Shown: positions 17,257 to 23,973 of the stretch, one piece after another
Layout of the letters: each line of letters begins with the position of its first letter
Numbering within the stretch: the first letter of the stretch is position 1
DNA from: Lawsonibacter hominis
GTDB taxonomy: Bacteria > Bacillota > Clostridia > Oscillospirales > Oscillospiraceae
Reading direction: 5' to 3'
Assembly (NCBI RefSeq): GCF_014287895.1
Contig: NZ_JACOPP010000006.1
Location: 62,001-126,000 of the forward strand
Length of the DNA: 64,000 bases
Program-made: the position numbers and the translations under genes
Notes under the pieces: model-generated
Databases searched by the model: none
Told to the model about the DNA's origin: nothing
The model's input: only the letters and a program-made list of their open reading frames with translations

Positions 17257-17329
17257 GCGACGGCTGCGACGGTCGCGACGGTGGAAATGATGCCATCAAA
17301 GCAACCGTCGCAATCGTTGCGACCGTCGC
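17257..17329. repeat. Repeat cluster of GCGACGG units, possible replication origin
   Basis: Three tandem GCGACGG units with an exact 9-bp period (17257, 17266, 17275). After a 22-bp gap comes an inverted cluster with CCGTCGC at 17305 and 17323 around TCGTTGCGA. The cluster sits in the gap after the helicase gene. It could be iterons or a strong RNA hairpin controlling the next gene; function is inferred. Confidence 0.55.
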
Positions 17330-17349
17330 GGATAGGAAAGAATAGGAAA

Positions 17350-17604
17350 ATGAAAAGCGTACAAATCCCCTATGATCTGTTCATCGACCTCGCCATGTAC
17401 CATCTGCGGGGCGAGGATGATTTTGAAGAAGAAATCCGGCAGGGCTTGGAGCAAAAGCTCGACGCCATGCTGAACCGGCAGCTCTATTCCCGGTACAAAA
17501 CCGCTCCCAACGAAGAAGAACGGGAGCAGGCGCGGCAGGAGTATCTTGACCGGCGTGGAGTGCCGCGAAGCTATCGCTGGACTACTCCTCCATGGGAGCT
17601 GTGA
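17350..17604 (+). CDS. Small conserved mobile-element protein (84 aa)
   Basis: MKSVQIPYDLFIDLAMYHL... is mostly helical and highly charged, with GLEQKLDAMLNRQLYSRYKTAP and a C-terminal EYLDRRGVPRSYRW. Proteins like this recur beside RepA-like and relaxase genes in Clostridial elements; no function is known to me. The start at 17350 follows AGGAAAGAATAGGAAA. An upstream ATG at 17287 would add residues translated from the repeat cluster and is less likely. Confidence 0.7.
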   Translation: MKSVQIPYDLFIDLAMYHLRGEDDFEEEIRQGLEQKLDAMLNRQLYSRYKTAPNEEEREQARQEYLDRRGVPRSYRWTTPPWEL

Positions 17605-17626
17605 CAGGAGCGTGCCACGCTCCTGT
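17604..17626 (+). terminator. Strong hairpin at the end of the 84-aa gene
   Basis: ACAGGAGCGTG/CACGCTCCTGT around a single base, starting at the stop codon. There is no T-tract, so it may be an mRNA end structure or part of the transfer region rather than a true terminator. Confidence 0.45.
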
Positions 17627-17838
17627 TGCTGGAGGACAAGGCAAAGCATTGGCTGACACAGCCCCTCGCATCCCCGTCCCCATCGAAAAACCCGCAGATT
17701 TTGAGATGGATGGCGGAGAGGATTTTCAAAATTCTCTCTGCCTGTGGGCGGCAACGTTGAAGCAAATTCGATTGCTGAAAGGCTGGCGGTCACGCCGTGG
17801 ATTTTGCAAAGTGGGTACTACTTGCAAGCCACGGCAGA

Positions 17839-17944
17839 GGCTTCCGCAGAAGCCGCATTCCCCGTTCCCCCTCGGAGAGCCCACGATACTTTGCAGCCGC
17901 AGGATGAAAGTATCATAGTGGGTTATTACACTTCCGCAGAAGTG
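17839..17944 (+). other. Candidate origin of transfer (oriT) for the MobV relaxase
   Basis: In the 394-bp gap before the relaxase gene, an inverted repeat GATACTTT (17885-17892)/AAAGTATC (17907-17914) is followed at once by TAGTGGGTTATTAC (17916-17929). This closely resembles the nick region of MobV plasmids such as pMV158 (TAGTGTG/TTA, from memory), which puts the nick between 17922 and 17923. Two further hairpins share the core CTTCCGCAGAAG, at 17839-17854 and 17929-17944. I see no gene in 17605-17998. Confidence 0.7.
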
Positions 17945-17998
17945 CTCCCTCGGAAGCTACCCCATCCTGTGCAATCTGAAATCAGGAGGTAAATGCCC

Positions 17999-19261
17999 AT
18001 GGCAAGAGGCGACGGTATCCATCGTACCAACGCAAGAAATATGAGGCTGACCGCTGCCAGAATCGGCAACGCGCAGCAACACAACGAACGGGAAAAGGGA
18101 TCCTATGTCAATCAGGATATTGTCCCGGAAAGAACGCGGCTCAATATTCATTTCAAGAAACCGACCGCTGGATATGCGGAGATGTTTGAGCAGATGAAAG
18201 AGGATGGGATCATCTCCACCCGCGGACTGAAAGAGGACGCCTTTCTCTACGGCGAGCTGGTCTTTGACGTAAACACCGCCTATTTTCATAATCACGGCGG
18301 CTATGACTTCGCAAAACAATTCTACACCGACGCATACAAATCCGCAATAGAAATCGTAGGCGGAGAGCAGTACATTCTCTCTGCGGTCATGCACGCCGAC
18401 GAGCGCAACCGCGCCATGTCCGATGCACTGGGGCAGGACGTGTACCACTACCACCTTCATGTGGTCTACCTCCCCGTCGTGGAAAAACAAATTCTGTGGT
18501 CGAAGCGCTGCAAGGATAAATCGCTGGTGGGGACGGTCAAGGAAACGATACAGCAGGTCAGTATGAGTAAAAAGTGGGATTCCAAGCCCGCGCTGGACGA
18601 GCATGGGAAACCGCTGCTGAACGCAAACGGAAAAACTGTGCTCCGAAAATCCTATTCTGTTCTGCAAGATGATTTCTTCGCCGCCATGCGAAAGGCAGGG
18701 TATGACGATGTGGAGCGCGGCGAACGCGGCAGCTCGGAGGAACACCTGACCGTAACGCAGTTCAAAGTGCAGCAGGAGCAGGCGCGGCTGGCAGAATTCA
18801 CAGAGCAGAACCGTCAACAGGAAAAACAGGCAGCAACGCTTGGGAGCAAAATTGGAAAAATCCAGAATCAGCGGGTCGATGTGCGGTCTATCGAAAAAAT
18901 CGTGGCAACGTCCATTCCCTTCTCACCCAAAGTTGCCGTGGAGCGTGAGGACTTTGACCGACTTTCCACTCTGGCAAAGAAGTACGTTACAGCAGAGAAA
19001 AAGGAATCCAAACTGCAAAAGGCGTTGGATGCGGCAAACAAACTGATTGCAAAACTCAAGGCTGAGATTGACGGTTTGAAGCAGGAGATTTCCGATTATA
19101 AGTCTATTCGCGGCAAGCTCCGTGCAGCAGAATTGGAGCGTGAAAATACGGAGCTGCGCGTGAAAGTCCGCAGCTATGAGGATGTGATTCAGCGCAATAA
19201 TCTGTGGCGATTCTTCCATCCGCACAGAGAAAAAGCGGTCACGAGGGACGAAGCTCGCTGA
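17999..19261 (+). CDS. MobV-family relaxase (Mob/Pre)
   Basis: Nicks oriT and pilots the single strand to a helper conjugation system. 420 residues. It starts MARGDGIHRTNARNMRL, with the family's QQHNER motif (catalytic His near residue 28) and a metal-binding His cluster, MHADER plus YHYHLHVVYLP, around 140-165. The C-terminal third is a long coiled coil (about 255-395). The ATG at 17999 is 8 bp from AGGAGGT; the ATG at 17993 is too close to it. The oriT candidate lies immediately upstream, as usual for this family. Confidence 0.92.
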   Translation: MARGDGIHRTNARNMRLTAARIGNAQQHNEREKGSYVNQDIVPERTRLNIHFKKPTAGYAEMFEQMKEDGIISTRGLKEDAFLYGELVFDVNTAYFHNHGGYDFAKQFYTDAYKSAIEIVGGEQYILSAVMHADERNRAMSDALGQDVYHYHLHVVYLPVVEKQILWSKRCKDKSLVGTVKETIQQVSMSKKWDSKPALDEHGKPLLNANGKTVLRKSYSVLQDDFFAAMRKAGYDDVERGERGSSEEHLTVTQFKVQQEQARLAEFTEQNRQQEKQAATLGSKIGKIQNQRVDVRSIEKIVATSIPFSPKVAVEREDFDRLSTLAKKYVTAEKKESKLQKALDAANKLIAKLKAEIDGLKQEISDYKSIRGKLRAAELERENTELRVKVRSYEDVIQRNNLWRFFHPHREKAVTRDEAR

Positions 19262-19433
19262 TTCCTGTGTAGAGCCGGAAAAAACGCATTTTATCGAATG
19301 GGAGCGCGTCAGACAGGACAGTCATCGTCCGGCGCGCTCCTGTTTGAAAATCGCCGTTTTCCCCAAGCCAAGAGCCGGAGAAAACAGCCGAAAAATGCCA
19401 CTCCTGTGCGACAGAGGGCAGAAAGGAGAGTTT

Positions 19434-19751
19434 ATGAGAACAGGGCTTACGAAGCAGGAAAAGACCACTGATATTTGGTTTGACGAGAAAGACCCCCTTA
19501 TCCATATCCGCACCCACAACACCGACCTCAAGAACAGGTTGACCGCCTATGCCGCAGCACACCCCGGCGAGTGCCGGCAGACCGACGCAGATCCGGAAAC
19601 GGGCTGCATGGAGTTTGAAATCCGCAAGGGGCGCTTCTCCTTTCGGCTGACCGCCCCATATAGCGAGGAACGCCGCAAGGCGGCAAGCGCGGCGGCGAAA
19701 AAGTGCGGCGTTCATAGAAAAGTTGCACATTTGTATGGAGACAGGAATTGA
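19434..19751 (+). CDS. Conserved small mobile-element protein (105 aa)
   Basis: MRTGLTKQEKTTDIWFDEKD... with HTHNTDLKNRL and a C-terminal FSFRLTAPYSEERRKAA motif. Very similar proteins occur in many conjugative and mobilizable elements of gut Clostridia; no function is known to me. Ribosome site AGAAAGGAGAG. The last 90 or so bases (19655-19722 within them) are duplicated at 21159-21226, beyond the lipoprotein gene, which suggests that the lipoprotein was inserted by a duplication event at this gene's 3' end. Confidence 0.7.
   Translation: MRTGLTKQEKTTDIWFDEKDPLIHIRTHNTDLKNRLTAYAAAHPGECRQTDADPETGCMEFEIRKGRFSFRLTAPYSEERRKAASAAAKKCGVHRKVAHLYGDRN
19655..19722 (+). repeat. Left copy of 68-bp direct repeat flanking the lipoprotein cargo
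   Basis: 3' part of the 105-aa gene encoding PYSEERRKAASAAAKKCGVHRK. It matches 21159-21226 without gaps, with about ten mismatches. Confidence 0.75.
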
Positions 19752-19777
19752 AAAGTTCGTGCCTTGCATGGTATAAT
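19748..19777 (+). promoter_or_regulatory. Promoter of the lipoprotein gene
   Basis: TTGAAA, 18-bp spacer, TATAAT, beginning at the stop codon of the preceding gene. It gives the cargo its own transcript. Confidence 0.6.
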
Positions 19778-19843
19778 CATATTGGATAGGTTTATCCGCG
19801 CAAAGCAAAAGATGATGATATGCCCGAAAGGAGGAAGCCTTTT

Positions 19844-21103
19844 ATGAAACGACTGCCAATTATTGTGCTGACGTTTGCGCTCTGCCTGCTGATAGCGGGC
19901 TGCGGCGCAAAGCCAAACGAGCCAGCCGACGGGGACTCTGCAAAAGCGGGGATCGTCGAGCGGATGGCAACGGTAAAAGCAGAGGAAATCAAATATATCT
20001 CATCATTCTTTTCTCGTGAGCATGTAAGCGCCGAAGACATGGCCTCCGTCCTCAATGCCGCAGCGGAACACCATAGCGAGCAGCCCGGTCAAGGCTTGGA
20101 CCATTATACGATGGAGATATACCTCTCCGGGGGGCCTGACGCATATAACTCGTCTGACGAACACTTCGTTTTCTTTGCCGGATTGGATGAAAACCATATA
20201 AACGGCATTTATTTCAACGGAAAAGGAGACAGCCATCGCATGAGCTTTGAGGACGAAACGCTCTACTGGCTGATCCGCAACGGTTACCGCACCGAAGTAC
20301 AGGTAGACAAAGACGCTTATGAATACCATCAGGCCATTCTTGACCAGCGGGCGCAGCGATTGGCCGCGCAGTGCGCCTCTCCCTCCCGAACGGATATCCT
20401 CACCGGCTATGAGGTTGTGCAGTTTTATCAAAAAGAAGTCCTTACGGATGAAAGCGGCAGCTACACGGTCTATTGCTGGGAACCCGCGTTTCTGACGGCT
20501 TCTCCCGATGATATTCCGTGGGCGGGCGGAATGTATCTCGATGCGGACGGCAGGCTCTGCGCCTATGAGCAGTACACCTATTTTGTGACAAAAGGTGAAT
20601 CCGGAGACTTCCCGCCCTACCGTTTCCTGCCGTGGGATTTGTATAACGGAGAAACCGAAGAGGCGGGAAAAGAGCACGCTTTGCAGCGTATCCGGCAGGC
20701 GTTTGAACCGGCGGTTCAGGCGCATTGGGCGGAGGATGTGTTGGTCGGCCTTTCCGATTACCACGAGGTTTCCGTCAGTACGGCAGAGCCGCTGGCCAGG
20801 GTGCTGCTTTCCTGCGAGTATGCCGTAAAGGACTTCAAGGTGCTGGGAATCGAGGCTTCTATGAGCAGCAGCCTATCGTTTTTCACAGAAGAGCTGTACG
20901 CTCTGGACGAGCTGTCACCGGATCGTCCGCTGCTGCTGAATATGACATTCTATGGTCTGCTGCCGTATTACGGGGTATCCTACGTCGATGACAGCGGCGA
21001 AACCATAAGCTATTCCATCAATATGAGCGGCAAAGACGGCTCTGTGATTTTAACCGAGTTTTTACCGTGCACACAGTGCGGTACAGTCTCGAACGGTCGA
21101 TAA
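19844..21103 (+). CDS. Secreted lipoprotein of unknown function, element cargo
   Basis: 419 residues from the ATG at 19844 (AAAGGAGG upstream). The signal peptide MKRLPIIVLTFALCLLIAGC ends in a lipobox, so it should be anchored on the outer face of the membrane. The mature part is acidic and rich in aromatic residues, with no catalytic motif I recognise. LTGYEVVQFYQKE, YCWEPAFLT and PPYRFLPWDLYNGE hint at a globular, perhaps repeated, beta-rich fold. It has its own promoter and terminator and lies between 68-bp direct repeats, so it looks like a separate acquisition within the element. Confidence 0.8.
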   Translation: MKRLPIIVLTFALCLLIAGCGAKPNEPADGDSAKAGIVERMATVKAEEIKYISSFFSREHVSAEDMASVLNAAAEHHSEQPGQGLDHYTMEIYLSGGPDAYNSSDEHFVFFAGLDENHINGIYFNGKGDSHRMSFEDETLYWLIRNGYRTEVQVDKDAYEYHQAILDQRAQRLAAQCASPSRTDILTGYEVVQFYQKEVLTDESGSYTVYCWEPAFLTASPDDIPWAGGMYLDADGRLCAYEQYTYFVTKGESGDFPPYRFLPWDLYNGETEEAGKEHALQRIRQAFEPAVQAHWAEDVLVGLSDYHEVSVSTAEPLARVLLSCEYAVKDFKVLGIEASMSSSLSFFTEELYALDELSPDRPLLLNMTFYGLLPYYGVSYVDDSGETISYSINMSGKDGSVILTEFLPCTQCGTVSNGR

Positions 21104-21114
21104 TCAAAAACACC

Positions 21115-21148
21115 AAAGCGCAATCGACGAAAATCGGTTGCGCTTTTT
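21115..21148 (+). terminator. Terminator of the lipoprotein gene
   Basis: AAAGCGCAA-CG/CG-TTGCGCTTT stem with TTTTT, 11 bp past the stop codon. Confidence 0.85.
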
Positions 21149-21158
21149 CATTGCCTTC

Positions 21159-21226
21159 CCCATACAGCGCAGAACGCCGCAGGGCGGCAAGCGAGGCAGC
21201 GAAAAAGTGCGGCGTTCATGGAAAAG
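21159..21226 (+). repeat. Right copy of 68-bp direct repeat flanking the lipoprotein cargo
   Basis: Non-coding remnant of the 3' end of the 105-aa gene; in frame it would read PYSAERRRAASEAAKKCGVHGK. The period to the left copy is 1504 bp. Confidence 0.75.
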
Positions 21227-21251
21227 ACGCCGGACGGTAAGATAATTGCGC

Positions 21252-21297
21252 TTGACAAGTTTACTTGGCAACGATATAATAATGACAAGAAAACTTG
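21252..21297 (+). promoter_or_regulatory. Promoter with two palindromic operators
   Basis: Consensus TTGACA (21252-21257), 17-bp spacer, TATAAT (21275-21280). CAAG-TTTA-CTTG (21256-21267) lies in the spacer and CAAG-AAAA-CTTG (21286-21297) just after -10. Their centres are 30 bp apart, about three helical turns. The HTH protein of the same operon is the likely binder (autoregulation, inferred). Confidence 0.75.
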
Positions 21298-21317
21298 GAA
21301 AGGGGCGATTCTGTTCA

Positions 21318-21647
21318 ATGAATAAAGAGAATATTTTGGAAAGCAGCCGCAGAGAGAACAAAAACAGGGATTTGGCGGAGATGGAAGTAACCGCGCAGGC
21401 AGGAAATATTGCCGGTCGTGTCGGTGCTGCGGTCTGCGTTGTTCTCACGCTTATCTTTCGTATCTTTACAAAAACATACTTTCTGAGTCCGTGGGTTGTT
21501 TATTTTAGCATCCTTACCACCCACACTCTTGTAAAGTATGCAAGGCTAAAGAGAAAAACCGACTTGATCCTCGCTATTCTCTATTTGGCGATGTGCCTCA
21601 CGTTTTTTGCCTTTTTTATCCTGCGGCTTGTGGAGGTCAAGGAATGA
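21318..21647 (+). CDS. Small three-helix membrane protein of the HTH operon
   Basis: 109 residues. A charged N-terminus (NKENILESSRRENKNRDLAEMEVTAQ is the region, residues 2-27) precedes three hydrophobic segments at about 33-50, 56-72 and 84-106. This is the DUF6442-like type that accompanies small Cro/C1 regulators (tentative). Start at the ATG after GAAAGGGG; the longer frame starts inside the promoter. It overlaps the HTH gene by ATGA. The role is unknown; a membrane signal that controls the regulator is one possibility. Confidence 0.7.
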   Translation: MNKENILESSRRENKNRDLAEMEVTAQAGNIAGRVGAAVCVVLTLIFRIFTKTYFLSPWVVYFSILTTHTLVKYARLKRKTDLILAILYLAMCLTFFAFFILRLVEVKE

Positions 21648-21850
21648 ATGACGAGCTGAAATTGAAAAACAACCTCAAGGAAGCACGCGCAGAGAAAAAG
21701 CTATCCCAAACACAACTGGCGGAAATGATTGGTGTATCGAGAAACACAATCAGTTCCATTGAAACGGGGCAATTCAATCCGACCGCAAAGCTGGCATTGA
21801 TCCTTTGCATTGCTCTGGACAAGAAATTTGAAGAACTGTTTTACTTTTAA
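21644..21850 (+). CDS. Small Cro/C1-type HTH regulator
   Basis: 68 residues, almost all HTH: LKNNLKEARAEKKLSQ, TQLAEMIGVSRNTISSIE, then TGQFNPTAKLALILCIAL and the usual C-terminal KKFEELFYF. DNA-binding autoregulator, probably acting on the paired CAAG-N4-CTTG sites upstream. Coupled by overlapping ATGA to the membrane-protein gene before it and 11 bp from the one after it. Confidence 0.88.
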   Translation: MNDELKLKNNLKEARAEKKLSQTQLAEMIGVSRNTISSIETGQFNPTAKLALILCIALDKKFEELFYF

Positions 21851-21861
21851 GGAGGAAGCGA

Positions 21862-22164
21862 ATGGATAATATCGCTCTGTTGATTTTAGGTGTGTTCATC
21901 TCTTTCCTTGGGATCGTGAACATAATGGGAAATATTAGCACAATACATTCCTACAACCGAAGAAGGGTCAAGGAAGAAGATGTACCGAAGTATGGGAGAG
22001 CCGTCGGTACAGGTACACTTATCATCGGTGCATCTTTGATAGCGGCATTTGTCACAGCTTTCTGGAGTGAAAAGGCAATGTCTTTCATTGTTATTCCGGC
22101 GCTCGTCATCGGCTTGGGATTTATCTTGTATGCACAGTTCAAGTACAATAAGGGAATCTTTTAA
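21862..22164 (+). CDS. DUF3784-like small membrane protein
   Basis: 100 residues, three hydrophobic segments (about 4-24, 48-67 and 72-91) and a basic loop SYNRRRVKEEDVPKYGRAVG typical of DUF3784-like proteins. AAGGAGG ribosome site. Third gene of the HTH operon; the function is unknown. Confidence 0.7.
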   Translation: MDNIALLILGVFISFLGIVNIMGNISTIHSYNRRRVKEEDVPKYGRAVGTGTLIIGASLIAAFVTAFWSEKAMSFIVIPALVIGLGFILYAQFKYNKGIF

Positions 22165-22203
22165 GAGTAATCTTGCAAAGTAATTCAACAAACTTGAATC
22201 TGA

Positions 22204-22230
22204 CGGGCAGGCACAGTCTGTGCTTGCCCG
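22204..22230 (+). terminator. Terminator after the HTH/membrane operon
   Basis: CGGGCAGGCACA/TGTGCTTGCCCG stem (one mismatch) with a 3-base loop, 40 bp past the last stop; only a weak T-tract (CCTTGTTTG). Confidence 0.6.
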
Positions 22231-22334
22231 CCTTGTTTGCCAAACAGCGAAACGGGCGGCGGCAGTCAATGGCGCGAAGCGTTCATCTTGACCATTGACA
22301 GACGCAACCCGTTGCGCTATATTCTTCCCGTCAG

Positions 22335-22580
22335 CTATCGAGGGGGGTCGTAATCTGTCACGGCGTTCAGGTAGGCTTCGGGATCGCCATTCAAAACCAG
22401 ATCGGCATACGCAAGTGGATCATTGTAAATCAGATAATCCAGCTCTGACCGCTGGAAGCGGTTATCGGCAACTTCGTTTTCAACGGCGGTGCAGTCAATG
22501 GAAAGCTGGCTTCCATCATCAAAAACCAATTCTACGCAGGCTGTGTCTATGTTGAATTGACAGGATATAAGTTTGCTCAT
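22335..22580 (-). CDS. DUF6061-like small element protein
   Basis: 81 residues from the second ATG, which has GGAGGT at six bases; the first ATG abuts it. MSKLISCQFNIDTACVELVFDDGSQLSIDC is followed by QRSELDYLIYNDPLAYADLVLNGDPEAYL, a combination I associate with DUF6061 proteins found near the ends of many Clostridial elements. Small, acidic and soluble, function unknown. It is convergent with the HTH operon. Confidence 0.7.
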   Translation of the reverse strand: MSKLISCQFNIDTACVELVFDDGSQLSIDCTAVENEVADNRFQRSELDYLIYNDPLAYADLVLNGDPEAYLNAVTDYDPPR

Positions 22581-22716
22581 GGTCATACCTCCAAGATGTT
22601 TTTTGAGGTGAATCAGACGGTCAATTCCGGGTGATTATTGGCGGGAATCATATCGAAACCTGCCGCAAATCATTCAAAATAAGTCGTTGCGAACGGTTAG
22701 TACGTATAAAATAGCT

Positions 22717-22734
22717 GGCTACAAAACGGCTACA
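22717..22734. repeat. Right integrase arm-type repeats
   Basis: GGCTACA at 22717 and 22728 with the same 11-bp period as the left pair at 13914/13925. Confidence 0.65.
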
Positions 22735-22751
22735 AAATTCGTAAGGAACCT

Positions 22752-22838
22752 ATGTACAGCCCGAAATACGTGGATTATTTGGACGAAAAGCGTATCGAGA
22801 GTGCATTTTATAACCCTAAATCAAAGCTCAAGACTTGA
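22752..22838 (+). CDS. Possible 28-aa ORF at the right end of the element
   Basis: ATG with AAGGA seven bases upstream; MYSPKYVDYLDEKRIESAFY then NPKSKLKT and a TGA that overlaps the right attachment site. It has a ribosome site and sensible codon use, but it is too short to judge. It could be an excision-related small protein or chance. Confidence 0.3.
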   Translation: MYSPKYVDYLDEKRIESAFYNPKSKLKT

Positions 22839-22848
22839 GTGGGAGTAA
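22837..22848 (+). other. Right attachment site (original guaA 3' end)
   Basis: GAGTGGGAGTAA, which would read Glu-Trp-Glu-stop in the guaA frame. It differs from the left copy by one silent base, as expected for the displaced original 3' end of guaA. Confidence 0.85.
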
Positions 22849-22927
22849 GCGTAGCCGGAGAATGCCGGATGGAGCCGAAGAATAGTTTGCAGATGGATAA
22901 GGCGTCTGAACAGGGGAGGGGATATTC

Positions 22928-23467
22928 ATGTATTATACGGCGCGCTATTGGTCTCCAGTGGGGCCGCTTCTGCTGGCGGGCAGGGAAGACGGCCTGATAG
23001 GGCTGTGGCTGGAGGGACAAAAGTATTTTGGAGCCGGTTTGCCGGAGCAGCGGGAGCAGCGGGAGGATCTTCCCATCCTGCGCAGTGCAAAGGAATGGCT
23101 GGATCGGTATTTTGCAGGAGACCGGCCTGCAATTGCAGAACTCGCCCTTGCGCCGGCCGGCAGTCCCTTTCGTCAGGGCGTTTGGCGCATCCTGTGCGAG
23201 ATCCCCTATGGCCAGGTGACCACCTACGCGGCCATCGCAAAGCAGATGGCGGAGCGCATGCAGCGCAAGACCATGTCCGCGCAGGCAGTCGGCGGTGCGG
23301 TGGGACATAACCCGATTTCCATCATCATCCCTTGTCACCGGGTGGTCGGAACGAATGGGAGCTTGACCGGTTATGCCGGCGGCGTCGACAAAAAACGCAG
23401 GCTGCTGGAATGGGAGGGCGCCGACCTTTCCAGACTGTCGGCTCCCGCCGGAGAAGCCGCGCGATAG
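22928..23467 (+). CDS. ogt: Methylated-DNA--protein-cysteine methyltransferase
   Basis: Suicide repair of O6-alkylguanine. 179 residues: an N-terminal ribonuclease-like part (YYTARYWSPVGPLLLAGREDGLIGLWL), then the DNA-binding core FRQGVWRILCEIPYGQVTTYA, and the acceptor Cys in IIPCHRVVG followed by LTGYAGGVDKKRRLLEWE. All active-site residues are present. GGGAGGGG ribosome site. It is the first chromosomal gene after the guaA-site element. Confidence 0.95.
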   Translation: MYYTARYWSPVGPLLLAGREDGLIGLWLEGQKYFGAGLPEQREQREDLPILRSAKEWLDRYFAGDRPAIAELALAPAGSPFRQGVWRILCEIPYGQVTTYAAIAKQMAERMQRKTMSAQAVGGAVGHNPISIIIPCHRVVGTNGSLTGYAGGVDKKRRLLEWEGADLSRLSAPAGEAAR

Positions 23468-23494
23468 CGGCCCCCGGCGGGACTGCGCCTGGAG

Positions 23495-23902
23495 TCATCG
23501 CGGCGCCTTGTCCAGTGATTTTGGCCCGAAGCTGTGGGGCAAGAGCTCGGACAAGGAGCAGGAGACGAACGTATGATCGCCCCGGGCGACCAGCAGCCGG
23601 AGCGCGGGTGCAAATTCGCTGAGCATCTGACGGCAGGCTCCGCAGGGCCAGCAGTAATCAGCGGCGGCGCCTACCACGGCAAGACGGATAAAATCATCCC
23701 GGTGCCCTTCGCTGACCGCTTTTACCAGTGCGGTACGCTCGGCGCAGATGGTAGAGCCGTAGGCGGCGTTCTCCACATTGCATCCGGTATAAACGTCCCC
23801 GCCGGCACACTCCAGCGCGGCCCCCACTGGAAAGCCCGAGTAGGGCACATAGGCATGCTTCAGCATTGTAAAGGCAAGCTCCACCAATTCCTGGTCTGTC
23901 AT
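23495..23902 (-). CDS. cdd: Cytidine deaminase
   Basis: Deaminates cytidine/deoxycytidine in pyrimidine salvage. 135 residues, homotetramer-type length. Zinc and catalytic motifs: CNVENAAYGSTICAERTAL (CxAE-like) and WPCGACRQMLSEF (PCxxC). The N-terminal YVPYSGFPVGAAL is also typical. Convergent with ogt, with 27 bp between stops. Confidence 0.95.
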   Translation of the reverse strand: MTDQELVELAFTMLKHAYVPYSGFPVGAALECAGGDVYTGCNVENAAYGSTICAERTALVKAVSEGHRDDFIRLAVVGAAADYCWPCGACRQMLSEFAPALRLLVARGDHTFVSCSLSELLPHSFGPKSLDKAPR

Positions 23903-23973
23903 CGAAAAACCTCCTTGCTCCTAAAACGGCCTCGCATGGGATATCCATGCGAGGCCATTTTAGCATGTTTTTC

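Larger units (their letters stand above)
13832..22848. mobile_element. Integrative mobilizable element in the 3' end of guaA
   Basis: A 9.0-kb block bounded by GAGTGGGAATAA (13832-13843) and GAGTGGGAGTAA (22837-22848). Both encode the GuaA ending Glu-Trp-Glu-stop. Inside each boundary lie paired GGCTACA repeats with the same 11-bp period. Content: tyrosine integrase next to guaA, Cro/C1 regulator, HTH protein, RepA-like helicase, MobV relaxase with an oriT, and cargo genes. No conjugation (type IV secretion) genes or phage structural genes are present, so it should need a helper for transfer. Base composition is visibly less GC-rich than its flanks. The 3' end of guaA is a known integration hotspot for genomic islands. 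Confidence 0.9.

Noticed and set aside
13832..22848. Prophage interpretation of the guaA-site island
   Set aside because: No capsid, terminase, portal, tail or lysis genes; a MobV relaxase and oriT are present instead.
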